Shown piece by piece: positions 46,851 through 56,085 of a stretch of 64,000 bases of DNA. Made by a program: the position numbers and the translations under genes. Source of the DNA: Marinoscillum luteum (GTDB lineage: Bacteria; Bacteroidota; Bacteroidia; Cytophagales; Cyclobacteriaceae); assembly GCF_044005705.1 (NCBI RefSeq), contig NZ_JBIPKE010000013.1, forward strand, positions 186,001-250,000. Reading direction: 5' to 3'. Each line of letters starts with the position of its first letter. Within the stretch, counting starts at the first letter, position 1. The notes beneath the pieces were generated by a model that saw only the letters and a program-made list of their open reading frames with translations, made no database searches and was not told the origin of the DNA.

Positions 46851-49808
46851 ATGACGATTTCAAGGATCAAATTTTACCTGAGTTTCCTTCTGCTTTGTTT
46901 AATTGGTATGCATGCATACGGTCAGGTGACCATCGCCGGTCAGGTGACAGACGAGCGAACGGGAGAATCACTCATCGGAGTAAACGTGCTGGTGAAAGGA
47001 ACGGTACTGGGTACCATTACCGATGTTCAGGGAAACTTTAATTTGAAAATCACCTCACCTCCACCGGTGACCCTGGTGATTTCCTTTGTGGGATTTGAGC
47101 GGCAGGAAATAGAAATTGATCAGGCGGTCATTTCCAACCTTCAGGTGAAGATGACAGAGTCTTTTATGCTGGGGCAGGAAGTCGTGGTTTCAGCCTCGCG
47201 TGTTGAGGAGAGCATTTTGCAATCTCCCGTGAGTATTGAGAAAATGGACATACTTGCTGTTCAAAACACCTCTTCAGATACCTATTACAAGGCGATAGCT
47301 AACCTGAAAGGAGTGGATGTGGCTTCCAGTAGTATCAATTTTCAGATTATCAATGCGAGAGGTTTTGGTAATACTGGTAATACACGTTTTGTGCAGCTGA
47401 TCGACGGGATGGATACACAGGCCCCGGCGCTTAACTTTCCGATAGGTAATCTTAATGGTCCCTCAGAGCTGGATGTAGAAAGTGTAGAATTGATTCCGGG
47501 GGCTTCTTCAGCATTGTACGGCCCCAGTGCATTCAATGGTGTGCTGCTCATCAATAGTAAAAATGCTTTTGACTATCAGGGAGCAAGTGCTTTTGTGAAG
47601 ACAGGAGTGAACCACGTGGGTAGCTCTGCAGACCAGGGCCCGGCATTGATGAAAGAGGCTTCTATTCGATATGCAAAGGCTTTTAACAACAAATTCGCTT
47701 TTAAGATAAACGGTAGCTACTCCAAAGCCGATGACTGGCACGGAACAGACGCTGCGGACAGAAATGCTGACTTCAACCCATTGGCATCCGTAGGTGGTGA
47801 AAACCCTGGGGCTGACAGGTTGCACTTCCATGGAGATGAGGCAGGTATCAACCTGGCCATATTCCCATTTAGTGCGGCGTTTGGTACCATAGCCAGAACC
47901 ACCCAGTTTGAGAATGGAAGGTTTGCTTCTAACTACATGAATGCTGGAGATTTACCCAATCATGTGGCAACGATCACTCCCTACAAGGAAGTGGATCTGA
48001 TCAACTATGGTGCAGAAAACATGAAGGTGAATACAGGTCTCTACTATAGGATCACCGATAACATGGAGCTTAGTTACTTGTACAATGCTGGTTTCGGTAC
48101 CAGTATCTACACCGGAGCTCAGCGTTATTCTCTTTCCAATTTTGGGATTCAGCAGCACCGTTTGCAGCTCCGTGGAGACAACTTTTTCCTACGGGCTTAT
48201 GGCACCTTTGAAAATTCGGGAGACTCTTATATCACGGAGTTCTTGGCCAAGCGGGTAAACGACTTAATGGTTGGTTACAACTTCGGGGATTACCACAACG
48301 GGTTTAATCCGTTTGAGAACCAGGGGAAAGGGGACCTTACAGGGTATTTGGTGGATTATGGTATTGAATACCTTCGCTCTATCAGTGATCAGGGCTATCA
48401 GCCGGGTGAAATCGCTGCATTGAGTGAGGCAGAGCGTCTGCAAGTGCAGCAGAATGCGCATCAGTATGCCCGCTCTACGGTGGATGATCGATACATCATG
48501 GATCCCAAAACAGGTACGGTGGTAGATGGAGAAGGTAATACGCTTACTTTCGAAGATGTGAAGAAGGAGGCATTGAAAGGGACCATCCCGAACGGACCAA
48601 GCTTCGCAGATAAGTCGGCCATGTACCATGCAGAAGGGCAGTATGATTTTAAAAATGAAATTGATTTTATGGAGCTCCAGATGGGAGCCAGTTTCAGGAT
48701 TTATGATCTGGGCTCTAAGGGAACGATTTTTCCGGATACTGTAGGAAATGAAATTGCCATCAAGGAGTATGGAGTTTACGCACAGGCAGGTAAAAGGCTC
48801 ACCGATAACTTCAAACTATCAGGATCTGTGCGCTATGATAAAAACGAAAACTTTAAAGGGCAGGTAAACCCTAGAATCTCAGGAGTATTTACGTTCAATA
48901 AAACTCATAATATCAGAGCTTCCGTGCAGACTGGTTTTAGGTTTCCTACCACCCAGGGGCAGTATATCAACCTGGATGTGCTTTCCAGTAGATTGCTAGG
49001 TGGATTGCCTCAGTTTTATGAGCAGTATCTTCCTGATCCGGAAAATAACTACTACTACTCAGGAGCATCGGTGAATGCTTTCCGAAATAACATTTTTTCC
49101 GGCCAGGAGATATCTGAAGCCGCCACTGCCTTGGTGAGAAGGACTGACTTTAGTCCGGTAAAACCCGAGCAGGTAAAATCCATTGAAGTGGGTTACAAGA
49201 GTCTGATCCAGAATAAGCTGCTAGTGGACATGGTATATTACTACAATAGCTATTCAGATTTTATTACACAGGAGTTGGTAGTAAAAGCCCAAAAGGATAC
49301 TGATGGCGAGCCCAATTACCTGACTATTTTGAGAAGTAATGCAGACAATGCATTTTCTATCTACACCAACCTGGATAACCAAGTGACCACACACGGAGCA
49401 GCGCTAGGCCTGACCTACAACCTGGTCAAAGGATATCAAATAGGAGGAAACTATACCTGGAGTAAATTCATAAGCGGTTATGATGAGAATGTACTGAATG
49501 ACTTCAATACACCTGAGCACAAATTCAATGTCAATTTCGGGAACAGAAAAGTGACGGATATTTTCGGGTTCAATGTTACCTACAGATGGCAGGAAGCTTT
49601 CAGATGGGAATCTTCATTTGCCAGGGGCCCTGTGCCAGCCTATGGCACGCTGGATGCCCAGGTTTCTTTAAAATTGGATAACCTGAGGTCAATTTTGAAA
49701 ATTGGTGGGTCCAATGTTCTGAATAATTACTATATTCAAAGTCTGGGAGGACCCAATATTGGTTCCATCTATTATGTATCCATCAGTTTTGATGAATTAA
49801 TGAACTAA
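46851..49808 (+). CDS. TonB-dependent receptor with carboxypeptidase-like N-terminal domain
   Basis: This 985-residue outer-membrane receptor has a signal peptide (FYLSFLLLCLIGMHAYGQ), a CarboxypepD_reg-like domain at about 25-105 (IAGQVTDERTGESLIGVNVL), a plug (SVEIPGASSALYGPSAFNG-like: VELIPGASSALYGPSAFNGV) and a 22-strand-type barrel ending in an aromatic/hydrophobic strand. No SusD-like partner, ECF sigma or anti-sigma follows, so it is not a SusCD polysaccharide system; a siderophore, vitamin or peptide ligand is more likely. It is a single gene with a terminator right after it. Confidence 0.92.
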   Translation: MTISRIKFYLSFLLLCLIGMHAYGQVTIAGQVTDERTGESLIGVNVLVKGTVLGTITDVQGNFNLKITSPPPVTLVISFVGFERQEIEIDQAVISNLQVKMTESFMLGQEVVVSASRVEESILQSPVSIEKMDILAVQNTSSDTYYKAIANLKGVDVASSSINFQIINARGFGNTGNTRFVQLIDGMDTQAPALNFPIGNLNGPSELDVESVELIPGASSALYGPSAFNGVLLINSKNAFDYQGASAFVKTGVNHVGSSADQGPALMKEASIRYAKAFNNKFAFKINGSYSKADDWHGTDAADRNADFNPLASVGGENPGADRLHFHGDEAGINLAIFPFSAAFGTIARTTQFENGRFASNYMNAGDLPNHVATITPYKEVDLINYGAENMKVNTGLYYRITDNMELSYLYNAGFGTSIYTGAQRYSLSNFGIQQHRLQLRGDNFFLRAYGTFENSGDSYITEFLAKRVNDLMVGYNFGDYHNGFNPFENQGKGDLTGYLVDYGIEYLRSISDQGYQPGEIAALSEAERLQVQQNAHQYARSTVDDRYIMDPKTGTVVDGEGNTLTFEDVKKEALKGTIPNGPSFADKSAMYHAEGQYDFKNEIDFMELQMGASFRIYDLGSKGTIFPDTVGNEIAIKEYGVYAQAGKRLTDNFKLSGSVRYDKNENFKGQVNPRISGVFTFNKTHNIRASVQTGFRFPTTQGQYINLDVLSSRLLGGLPQFYEQYLPDPENNYYYSGASVNAFRNNIFSGQEISEAATALVRRTDFSPVKPEQVKSIEVGYKSLIQNKLLVDMVYYYNSYSDFITQELVVKAQKDTDGEPNYLTILRSNADNAFSIYTNLDNQVTTHGAALGLTYNLVKGYQIGGNYTWSKFISGYDENVLNDFNTPEHKFNVNFGNRKVTDIFGFNVTYRWQEAFRWESSFARGPVPAYGTLDAQVSLKLDNLRSILKIGGSNVLNNYYIQSLGGPNIGSIYYVSISFDELMN

Positions 49809-49832
49809 ACGGTTTTATCACCAATCTAACCG

Positions 49833-49862
49833 AAGCCCTTTCCATTTGGATAGGGCTTTTTT
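49833..49862 (+). terminator. Terminator after TonB receptor
   Basis: AAGCCCT (49833-49839) pairs with AGGGCTT (49852-49858), with an inner TCCA-TT-TGGA stem, followed by a T-run. Confidence 0.85.
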
Positions 49863-49885
49863 CATGGATTTGCGATATTTAGGAT

Positions 49886-50719
49886 ATGGAGAACGCGGAT
49901 TTTAAACATTTCGGCAAACTGAGAAGCAAGCTCTTCGTCATCGTGTTTGGTACCGATACCCCGGCAGGCAAGGCTTTTGATTTGGTATTGCTTGTGGCCA
50001 TTGTACTCAGCATCATTGTTGTCATGCTGGAGAGTGTAAGGGATATCAAAATCAGATTTGAGGAGATATTTTACATACTGGAATGGACCTTTACAATCAT
50101 TTTCAGTATCGAATACCTGCTGAGGATTTTCATAAGTAAAAAACCAAAAACATATGTCTTTAGCTTTTTCGGAGCGATAGACCTCATTGCCTTGCTGCCG
50201 ACTTATATCAGCTTATTTGTGACCGGAGGCAGCTACCTGGTAGTGATCCGGGCGATACGGTTACTGCGAGTTTTCAGAATCATGAAGCTGACCAGGTACA
50301 TCAATGAAGCCAGGATGTTGGGGCAGGCCATGGAAGGTGCCAAACGCAAGATCCTGATATTTATGGGAGCTGTATTTACCCTGGTGATGATCACTGGCAC
50401 CCTGATGTACCTCATAGAAGGTGGGGAAAATGGATTTACCAGCATTCCTAGAAGTATCTACTGGGCTGTGGTGACCGTAACGACTGTTGGTTATGGAGAT
50501 ATCGCACCGCATACTGTGCTGGGGCAGACCTTTGCCACCATACTGATGCTTACGGGTTATGCTATCCTGGCAGTGCCCACAGGGATTATGACTTCTGAGA
50601 TCAATAAAGCAGAACGACGAGGATCTATAAAAGATAAAATTTGCCAGCGTTGTACTACGGGCAATGAGCGACAATCCAATTACTGCAGTAAATGCGGAGA
50701 ACGCTTGGAAGAAATATAA
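49886..50719 (+). CDS. Voltage-gated potassium channel with C-terminal zinc ribbon
   Basis: This 277-residue six-helix channel has S1-S4 voltage-sensor helices, with S4 IRAIRLLRVFRIMKLTRY carrying Arg122, 125, 128 and 131, a pore loop and selectivity filter TTVTTVGYGDIAP-type (VTTVGYGDIAP, about 198-208), and S6 TFATILMLTGYAILAVPTGI. After S6 it adds a short linker and a zinc-ribbon-like CQRC...YCSKC pair (Cys253, 256, 267, 270). It should pass K+ on depolarisation; the ribbon may mediate assembly or sensing. It is monocistronic with a terminator behind it. Confidence 0.92.
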   Translation: MENADFKHFGKLRSKLFVIVFGTDTPAGKAFDLVLLVAIVLSIIVVMLESVRDIKIRFEEIFYILEWTFTIIFSIEYLLRIFISKKPKTYVFSFFGAIDLIALLPTYISLFVTGGSYLVVIRAIRLLRVFRIMKLTRYINEARMLGQAMEGAKRKILIFMGAVFTLVMITGTLMYLIEGGENGFTSIPRSIYWAVVTVTTVGYGDIAPHTVLGQTFATILMLTGYAILAVPTGIMTSEINKAERRGSIKDKICQRCTTGNERQSNYCSKCGERLEEI

Positions 50720-50725
50720 GCGCAT

Positions 50726-50761
50726 AAAAAAACCTCCCTGATGATTCAGGGAGGTTTTTTT
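50726..50761. terminator. Bidirectional terminator
   Basis: A stem of about 15 bp (50726-50741 with 50746-50761), A-run on the left and T-run on the right, loop TGAT, lies between the convergent channel and fasciclin genes and can serve both. Confidence 0.92.
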
Positions 50762-50784
50762 ATGTAATTGGTTTCGTTTAATTC

Positions 50785-52044
50785 TTATTGTACCGGAGAC
50801 AGAAGCCCTGCGATTACATGTACTCGACCATTTGCAGTAACAAGAGATGAACTTGCGCTGGCAGGTACAGCTACCTGAGCCTCAGGTGTAGTGTCACCAT
50901 TAGAATCAATCACTATTCCTGTAAGGATACCTTTTGCAGGATCAGTAGGGGCTTCAGTAGACAATACGGTCAGCGTAGCTCCAGAAGCAGCTGTGAATTG
51001 TGCACCTTGAGTTAAGCTGGTGGATAACACCTCAGACAAAACAATCTGAGTGGTGATAATTCCGTAAAAGCTCTGAGCCGGGGTGCCTGACATAAAGGCT
51101 TTGATCTCTGCTTCACTGGCTGTTCCATCGCTATTTCCCGCTTTTGTATCGGCAGCCACATGGAATGTTCCATTACTTGGTGCAAACACCGTGTGCGTAG
51201 CACTACCCGAAAGCATGGAGTAAATGGTAGGCAAAGAATTTTGAGCCGCGAATGTGTCAGCTTTGAAGATCGCCTGAGCAAGTAATGAGAAATCAGCACC
51301 AAGAAGGAGTGTTCCTGCATTGGTTCCAAGGATAGGAGTCAGCTGTGCGCCGACTGTTTGGGGTATCAATACAGATCCTACTACATGCATCACACCATTT
51401 GTGGCTTTTTTGTTAGCTCCTGTAATTGCAATGGCATTATTAGAAGAACCTGTCAGCAAGGTTCCATCAGCATTCACCACGATTTTATCTACGCTATTCA
51501 CATCCACACCCTGACCAGTAGCCAATGTGGTTACCTGCTTGCCAGAGGTCAAATCAGCTTTCAGGTAAGAGGTTACCGAAATATGATAGGCCAATACATT
51601 TTTGATGATATCTGGATTAATAGAGGTGATCTGAGCTGGAAATCCCGGAGTAGCCAGTAGGTTGACAAATGCATCATTGTTAGGCGCAAATAGGGTAAAA
51701 GTACCACTAGCACCCAGAGTAGCTACCAAATCAGGATATACACCCAGGTATTTCTCCAAAGAGTCAAGACCCTCAGTGCTTTGTACCAATTCCCAGATGG
51801 TCTTGGTAGGTTCGCCTTGAGTATCATCGTCATCATCGCTATTATCTACATATCCGGTAGGCTGCTCGCAAGCGCTCACAGAGGTATTGGCATCACCCAA
51901 ACCATCCGCATCGGCATCCGCATACCAGGTAGTTTCAGTACATGAAGGTTCATCCTCACCACAGCTGGTGGTGAATGCCAGGCCAATTACTACGGCAAGC
52001 ATAGCCAGGACTTTCAATGGGTTAATTGAATTTTTCATCATCAT
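50785..52044 (-). CDS. Fasciclin-domain lipoprotein with MopE-like repeat
   Basis: This 419-residue lipoprotein (lipobox TTSC followed by GEDEP, a likely surface-export pattern) has a copper-binding MopE/Asp-rich repeat right after the Cys (TWYADADADGLGD then ACEQPTGYVDNSDDDDD), then two fasciclin (FAS1) domains: TIWELVQSTEGLDSLEKYLG to VMHVVGSVLIPQTV, and SLLAQAIFKADTF to VHVIAGLLSPVQ. FAS1 domains give adhesion; the Asp-rich part may bind calcium or copper. It is probably an extracellular adhesion protein. It is monocistronic. Confidence 0.9.
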   Translation of the reverse strand: MMMKNSINPLKVLAMLAVVIGLAFTTSCGEDEPSCTETTWYADADADGLGDANTSVSACEQPTGYVDNSDDDDDTQGEPTKTIWELVQSTEGLDSLEKYLGVYPDLVATLGASGTFTLFAPNNDAFVNLLATPGFPAQITSINPDIIKNVLAYHISVTSYLKADLTSGKQVTTLATGQGVDVNSVDKIVVNADGTLLTGSSNNAIAITGANKKATNGVMHVVGSVLIPQTVGAQLTPILGTNAGTLLLGADFSLLAQAIFKADTFAAQNSLPTIYSMLSGSATHTVFAPSNGTFHVAADTKAGNSDGTASEAEIKAFMSGTPAQSFYGIITTQIVLSEVLSTSLTQGAQFTAASGATLTVLSTEAPTDPAKGILTGIVIDSNGDTTPEAQVAVPASASSSLVTANGRVHVIAGLLSPVQ

Positions 52045-52181
52045 CTTCTTCGATTTTGTTTAATGTGTAATTTAATTCCAATCTCTCATTTTATGGAACA
52101 CATAAAGTTAGATAAAATTATTATGCAAGCATACTATTTTGACCCTCAGAAATACCGAAATATTTTCATTTTGTTAATTCT

Positions 52182-52667
52182 TTAGATTTTTTTCCGGGCT
52201 ACCTGAGTGTGCAGATCTTTGAGTTTCATAAGTGCAGCACTGCCATACCATGGCCTGAGCTCCATTTTTAATCGGCCCGCCTGTATGGCAGGATCGGTGC
52301 TGGTAAGGGCTTCGGCTTCTTCTATGGTTTCCACCGCAAAAACATAGATACCCCGGATCTCCTGATCATCCAGAAACGGGCCAGCCAGAACCAGTGTACC
52401 TTCCTCGGCCATTCTGGCTATGTTATCCAGGTGTGCTCTTTGTAGCCTGGAAGCTTCCACAGAATCCTGACTTCTATTGGGACCTGCAATGAGGTTGGCA
52501 ATGACGTAGGATCGCATGCCATAGTCGTCTGCACCTACCTCCGCTGCCAGCAGTGAATCATACTCAAGAGCCGTTGATGGTTGAAGGTTGGTTTGTTCTT
52601 TTTTGGAAGATTGGCAGGCACATAGTGCCAGTATAAGTCCAGGGATTATTATCTTAAGCGTGTTCAT
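52182..52667 (-). CDS. YCII-related domain lipoprotein
   Basis: This 161-residue lipoprotein (lipobox LCAC, then QSSKK) has a YCII-like domain: MRSYVIANLIAGPNRSQD, then LQRAHLDNIARMAEEGTLVLAGPF and RGIYVFAVETIEEAEALTS with DPAIQAGRLKMELRPWYG. YCII-like domains form ferredoxin-like dimers and some act as enzymes; a lipidated form is unusual and its role is unknown. It is divergent from the DUF1800 gene and alone. Confidence 0.85.
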   Translation of the reverse strand: MNTLKIIIPGLILALCACQSSKKEQTNLQPSTALEYDSLLAAEVGADDYGMRSYVIANLIAGPNRSQDSVEASRLQRAHLDNIARMAEEGTLVLAGPFLDDQEIRGIYVFAVETIEEAEALTSTDPAIQAGRLKMELRPWYGSAALMKLKDLHTQVARKKI

Positions 52668-52750
52668 GTGAGCAGAATTGTTTTATGTTAATCTAGCCAT
52701 TTTGACAATAACCGAGGAAATGATTAGTTTTAAAGAATACAAAAATTTCT

Positions 52751-54472
52751 ATGAATAATTCAAAAGATAGAAATTATCTACCAAAAAATTATCAGGAGCT
52801 ACTGGCCAAGTACCGTAAAGTACCACCGGTAGTGTTGGAAACCAATCACCCAGCCTCGCCGAAGCGAAGTGCCTTAGCCACTGGTTTGGAGGTTTACTCA
52901 GGGGAGTGGGGCGATGTGCAAAAGCTTCATCTACTCAGGAGAACACTTTTTGGAACCAGGCAGAAGGATTTGGAAGCCCTGGCGGGTTTAGACGTGTCGC
53001 AGGCCGTTGATCTGTTGCTGACCAAGGGCACCGTGACCCTTCCCGTGAACAATTATAATGATCCTGCAAACGGGGTGGAAGACCCGGAGATTGCTTTCGG
53101 CGAAACCTGGATCAATTCCGCTTATGGCGACCAATACGAAGGGCCCAGAACCAACTCACTCAAGGGATGGCTGATTAAAAACATGCTCAATCAGGATACA
53201 TCAGTTGAGGAGAAAATGCTTCTTTTCTGGCATAATCTGCTGCCTATCCAAACCTGGGGTGTGTTCTATGCAAAGCTGAGCTATCGCTATTTTGAGATGC
53301 TGAGGAGAAATCTCTTTGGCAATTTCAAAACCATGATCAAAGAATTGACCCTTGATCCGGCCATGCTGCTGTACCTAAACGGAACCTTTAACAACAAGGA
53401 AGCTCCCGATGAAAACTACGGTCGCGAACTGCAGGAGCTATTTTGCATCGGTAAGGGACCCAATGCGAACTTCACTGAGGAAGATGTGCAGGCTGCTGCT
53501 CGTGTGCTTACTGGTTGGGTTGTTCGGTGGGAGGATTTTGAGGCGTCCGGGATATTGCCTTCTTATTTCTACAGCCCGTTTCATGACACCACCAACAAGC
53601 AATTTTCTGCATTTTATGGCAATAGGGTGATTCTGGGTAGGACTGGAGAGGCCGGAGCAGAGGAACTTGATGAGTTGCTGGATATGATTTTTGATAACAA
53701 CGAAACAGCACTTTATCTGTGCAGGCGACTGTATCAGTTTTTCGTGTACCCGGAGATAGATGCCGCTGCTGAAAGTCAGGTGATAGAACCCCTGGCGAAT
53801 ATTTTAAGAACCAATGACTATGAAGTAAAGCCTGTACTGGAGGCCCTATTCAAGAGTGCTCACTTTCATGATGAAGCCAACTGGGGAGCCATTATTAAAA
53901 GCCCAACAGAGTATGTTTTAGGCTTGTGGAGAACCCTGGAAGTAGAAGGAGTAGACCCTGAAGATTTGCTGCTCGGTTACACACAGCATAATAGTTTCTT
54001 ATGGAACATGGCCAATCTGGGTATGGAAATTGGTGATCCCCCGAGTGTATCGGGTTGGCCAGCCTATTACCAGACTCCTTCTTATGATAAATATTGGCTG
54101 ACTACCGATACCATTGCCAACCGTGCGATTGCGAGTGATTCGCTGGTGTATTGGGGTTTTTGGATCAAGGAGGGGGTTCAGATTCCTGCGGATTTGATCA
54201 AATTTATCAGTGGACTCAATCATCCTGAAGACCCTAACCTGATGCTCCTGGAGAGTAGCCGACTCTTACTCGGAATGGAGCTGGAGACGGAGATGCTGAA
54301 TAACCTGAAGAGCATTTTATTGTCTGGCCAGCAAACAGATAGCTACTGGTCTACGGCCTGGGGTGAGCTTACAGAAAACCCCGACGATGAAGAGTACAGA
54401 ATGGTTGTTGAAAACCGCTTGAAGCCTACTTTTCAGCATTTGTTACAATTGGGAGAAGCCCAGCTAATGTAG
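52751..54472 (+). CDS. DUF1800 family protein
   Basis: This 573-residue protein matches DUF1800: LHLLRRTLFGTRQKDLEALA, GWLIKNMLNQDTSVEEKMLLFWHNLLP, NLFGNFKTMIKELTLDPAMLLYLNG, NENYGRELQELF-type DENYGRELQELFCIGKGPNAN, ARVLTGW and LYQFFVYPEID. The family is of unknown function and is nearly always beside a DUF1501 gene, as here (7 bases). No ordinary signal peptide is visible, so it may stay inside or leave with its partner. It is the first of a two-gene operon. Confidence 0.92.
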   Translation: MNNSKDRNYLPKNYQELLAKYRKVPPVVLETNHPASPKRSALATGLEVYSGEWGDVQKLHLLRRTLFGTRQKDLEALAGLDVSQAVDLLLTKGTVTLPVNNYNDPANGVEDPEIAFGETWINSAYGDQYEGPRTNSLKGWLIKNMLNQDTSVEEKMLLFWHNLLPIQTWGVFYAKLSYRYFEMLRRNLFGNFKTMIKELTLDPAMLLYLNGTFNNKEAPDENYGRELQELFCIGKGPNANFTEEDVQAAARVLTGWVVRWEDFEASGILPSYFYSPFHDTTNKQFSAFYGNRVILGRTGEAGAEELDELLDMIFDNNETALYLCRRLYQFFVYPEIDAAAESQVIEPLANILRTNDYEVKPVLEALFKSAHFHDEANWGAIIKSPTEYVLGLWRTLEVEGVDPEDLLLGYTQHNSFLWNMANLGMEIGDPPSVSGWPAYYQTPSYDKYWLTTDTIANRAIASDSLVYWGFWIKEGVQIPADLIKFISGLNHPEDPNLMLLESSRLLLGMELETEMLNNLKSILLSGQQTDSYWSTAWGELTENPDDEEYRMVVENRLKPTFQHLLQLGEAQLM

Positions 54473-54479
54473 ATTTATT

Positions 54480-56033
54480 ATGAGAAGAAGATCATTTTTA
54501 AGACACGTTTCTCATTCTCTGGCGGTACCTGGTGTATTGGGTGCTATGGGCTTCCGCATGCCGGGACCCAATTCCTTAACCTCATTATTGAGAATGGCTG
54601 CGGATACCGATCGCGTATTGGTTATGATTTTTCTGGAAGGTGGAAATGATGGATTGAATACCGTCATCCCTCTGGATCAGCTTTCTGCTTTGAACAAAGT
54701 GAGACCACATGTGATCATGCCTGATAATAAGCTTCTGAACCTTTCAGATGCTGATGTGGCGTTTCATCCTTCTTTTGATGGTTTGAAATCACTTTATGAT
54801 GAGAACAGGTTTCAGGTTATTCAAAATGTGGGCTATCCACAGCAAAATTACTCTCATTTTCGATCCACGGACATCTGGATGAGTGCCTCTGATTCCAATG
54901 AGTTGGTCAATTCGGGGTGGACTGGGCGCTTTTTGAGTGATTCCTATCCTGGTTATCCTGAGAGTTTCCCCAATGATGACATGACCGATCCACTATCCAT
55001 TGAGATAGGCTATGGTAGCTCGTTGCTTTTTCAGGGGCCTCAGTCCTCCATGAGTATGGTCATTAGCGATCCGGATTTCTTCTATGACCTGATAGAGAAT
55101 GAGGAACGGGAAGTGCCGGATACCCCCGCAGGAGAAAAACTAAAATATGTGCGTCTGATTGCCAAGCAATCTCAGCAATATGGCCAGGTGGTCAAAGCTG
55201 CTGCTGCCAAGGTCAAAAGTCAGGCGACCTATCCTCAAACCTACATTGCCCAGCAGCTGAAGATTGTTTCTCAGTTGATCGCTGGAGGATTGAGAACCCC
55301 TTTGTACCTCGTGCGAATGGGGGGCTTTGATACCCATGATGCGCAGGTAGAGGGATCTGATCATACCCAGGGAGAGCACGCTTCTCTTCTCAAGGATCTG
55401 AATGACGGCATTATGGCTTTCATGAAAGATCTGGAGATGCAGGGAACAGATGATAAGGTAGTTGGTCAGACATTTTCCGAATTTGGGCGACGCATCGTCT
55501 CCAATGCCAGCTTAGGTACGGATCATGGAGCTGCCGCTCCGATGTTCTTCTTTGGAAACGCTGTGATGGGAGGGGTGACAGGTACCAATCCGAGCATCTC
55601 CAGCAATGCTAAGTATGATGACAACCTGGAATGGGAGTTTGATTTCAGACAGATTTACGCTTCTGTTTTGGAGCAATGGTTGGGAGCTTCTTCGGTTCAG
55701 GATGTATTATTTAGGGACTTTGAAACAGTCTCTATTATTGGAGAACGCGAAAAAACATTGGCTGCTCAACCTCAAGAGGGTCGGGGATTACTGGTCTACC
55801 CTAATCCACTGAACGGACGAGCTACGATCAGGGTGGATGCCGTGACAGAGGCAGTAGCCATCGATTTGATTGATATCAGCGGAAAACATATTGAGTCCAT
55901 CTATCGAGGAAACATTTCTCAGGACCAGCAGATTAGTTGGGAGACTTATCGCCTCCCACCGGGTAAGTATTTTGTCACCGTTCGTGGCCAAAAAACCAGG
56001 CGGGTTTTTCCGGTCATGAAGGTTGGGTACTAA
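54480..56033 (+). CDS. DUF1501 protein with Tat-type signal and type IX sorting domain
   Basis: This 517-residue protein starts MRRRSFLRHVSHSLAVPG, which fits a twin-arginine signal (RRSFLR), and continues with a DUF1501 phosphatase/sulfatase-like fold: VLVMIFLEGGNDGLNTVIP, DVAFHPSFDGLKSLYDE, SHFRSTDIWMS, GWTGRFLSDS, LYLVRMGGFDTHDAQVEG and GQTFSEFGRRIVSNASLGTDHGAAAP. The last 80 residues (LLVYPNPLNGRATIRVD to FPVMKVGY) are a type IX secretion sorting domain. It should be folded or cofactor-loaded, exported by Tat and moved to the surface by T9SS. It forms an operon with the DUF1800 gene. Confidence 0.92.
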   Translation: MRRRSFLRHVSHSLAVPGVLGAMGFRMPGPNSLTSLLRMAADTDRVLVMIFLEGGNDGLNTVIPLDQLSALNKVRPHVIMPDNKLLNLSDADVAFHPSFDGLKSLYDENRFQVIQNVGYPQQNYSHFRSTDIWMSASDSNELVNSGWTGRFLSDSYPGYPESFPNDDMTDPLSIEIGYGSSLLFQGPQSSMSMVISDPDFFYDLIENEEREVPDTPAGEKLKYVRLIAKQSQQYGQVVKAAAAKVKSQATYPQTYIAQQLKIVSQLIAGGLRTPLYLVRMGGFDTHDAQVEGSDHTQGEHASLLKDLNDGIMAFMKDLEMQGTDDKVVGQTFSEFGRRIVSNASLGTDHGAAAPMFFFGNAVMGGVTGTNPSISSNAKYDDNLEWEFDFRQIYASVLEQWLGASSVQDVLFRDFETVSIIGEREKTLAAQPQEGRGLLVYPNPLNGRATIRVDAVTEAVAIDLIDISGKHIESIYRGNISQDQQISWETYRLPPGKYFVTVRGQKTRRVFPVMKVGY

Positions 56034-56062
56034 TGACCTTTTAGGGTGCGAAATGAAATATC

Positions 56063-56085
56063 GGGCAGCTATTCGCTGCCCTTTC
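56063..56085. terminator. Terminator between convergent DUF1501 and BNR genes
   Basis: GGGCAGC (56063-56069) pairs with GCTGCCC (56075-56081), loop TATTC, then TTTCTTTT on the + strand. The stop codon of the - strand gene (56069-56071) lies in the stem/loop. Confidence 0.85.

Noticed and set aside
46851..49808. SusC/SusD polysaccharide utilisation locus
   Set aside because: There is no SusD-like lipoprotein, glycoside hydrolase or linked sigma/anti-sigma next to the receptor.
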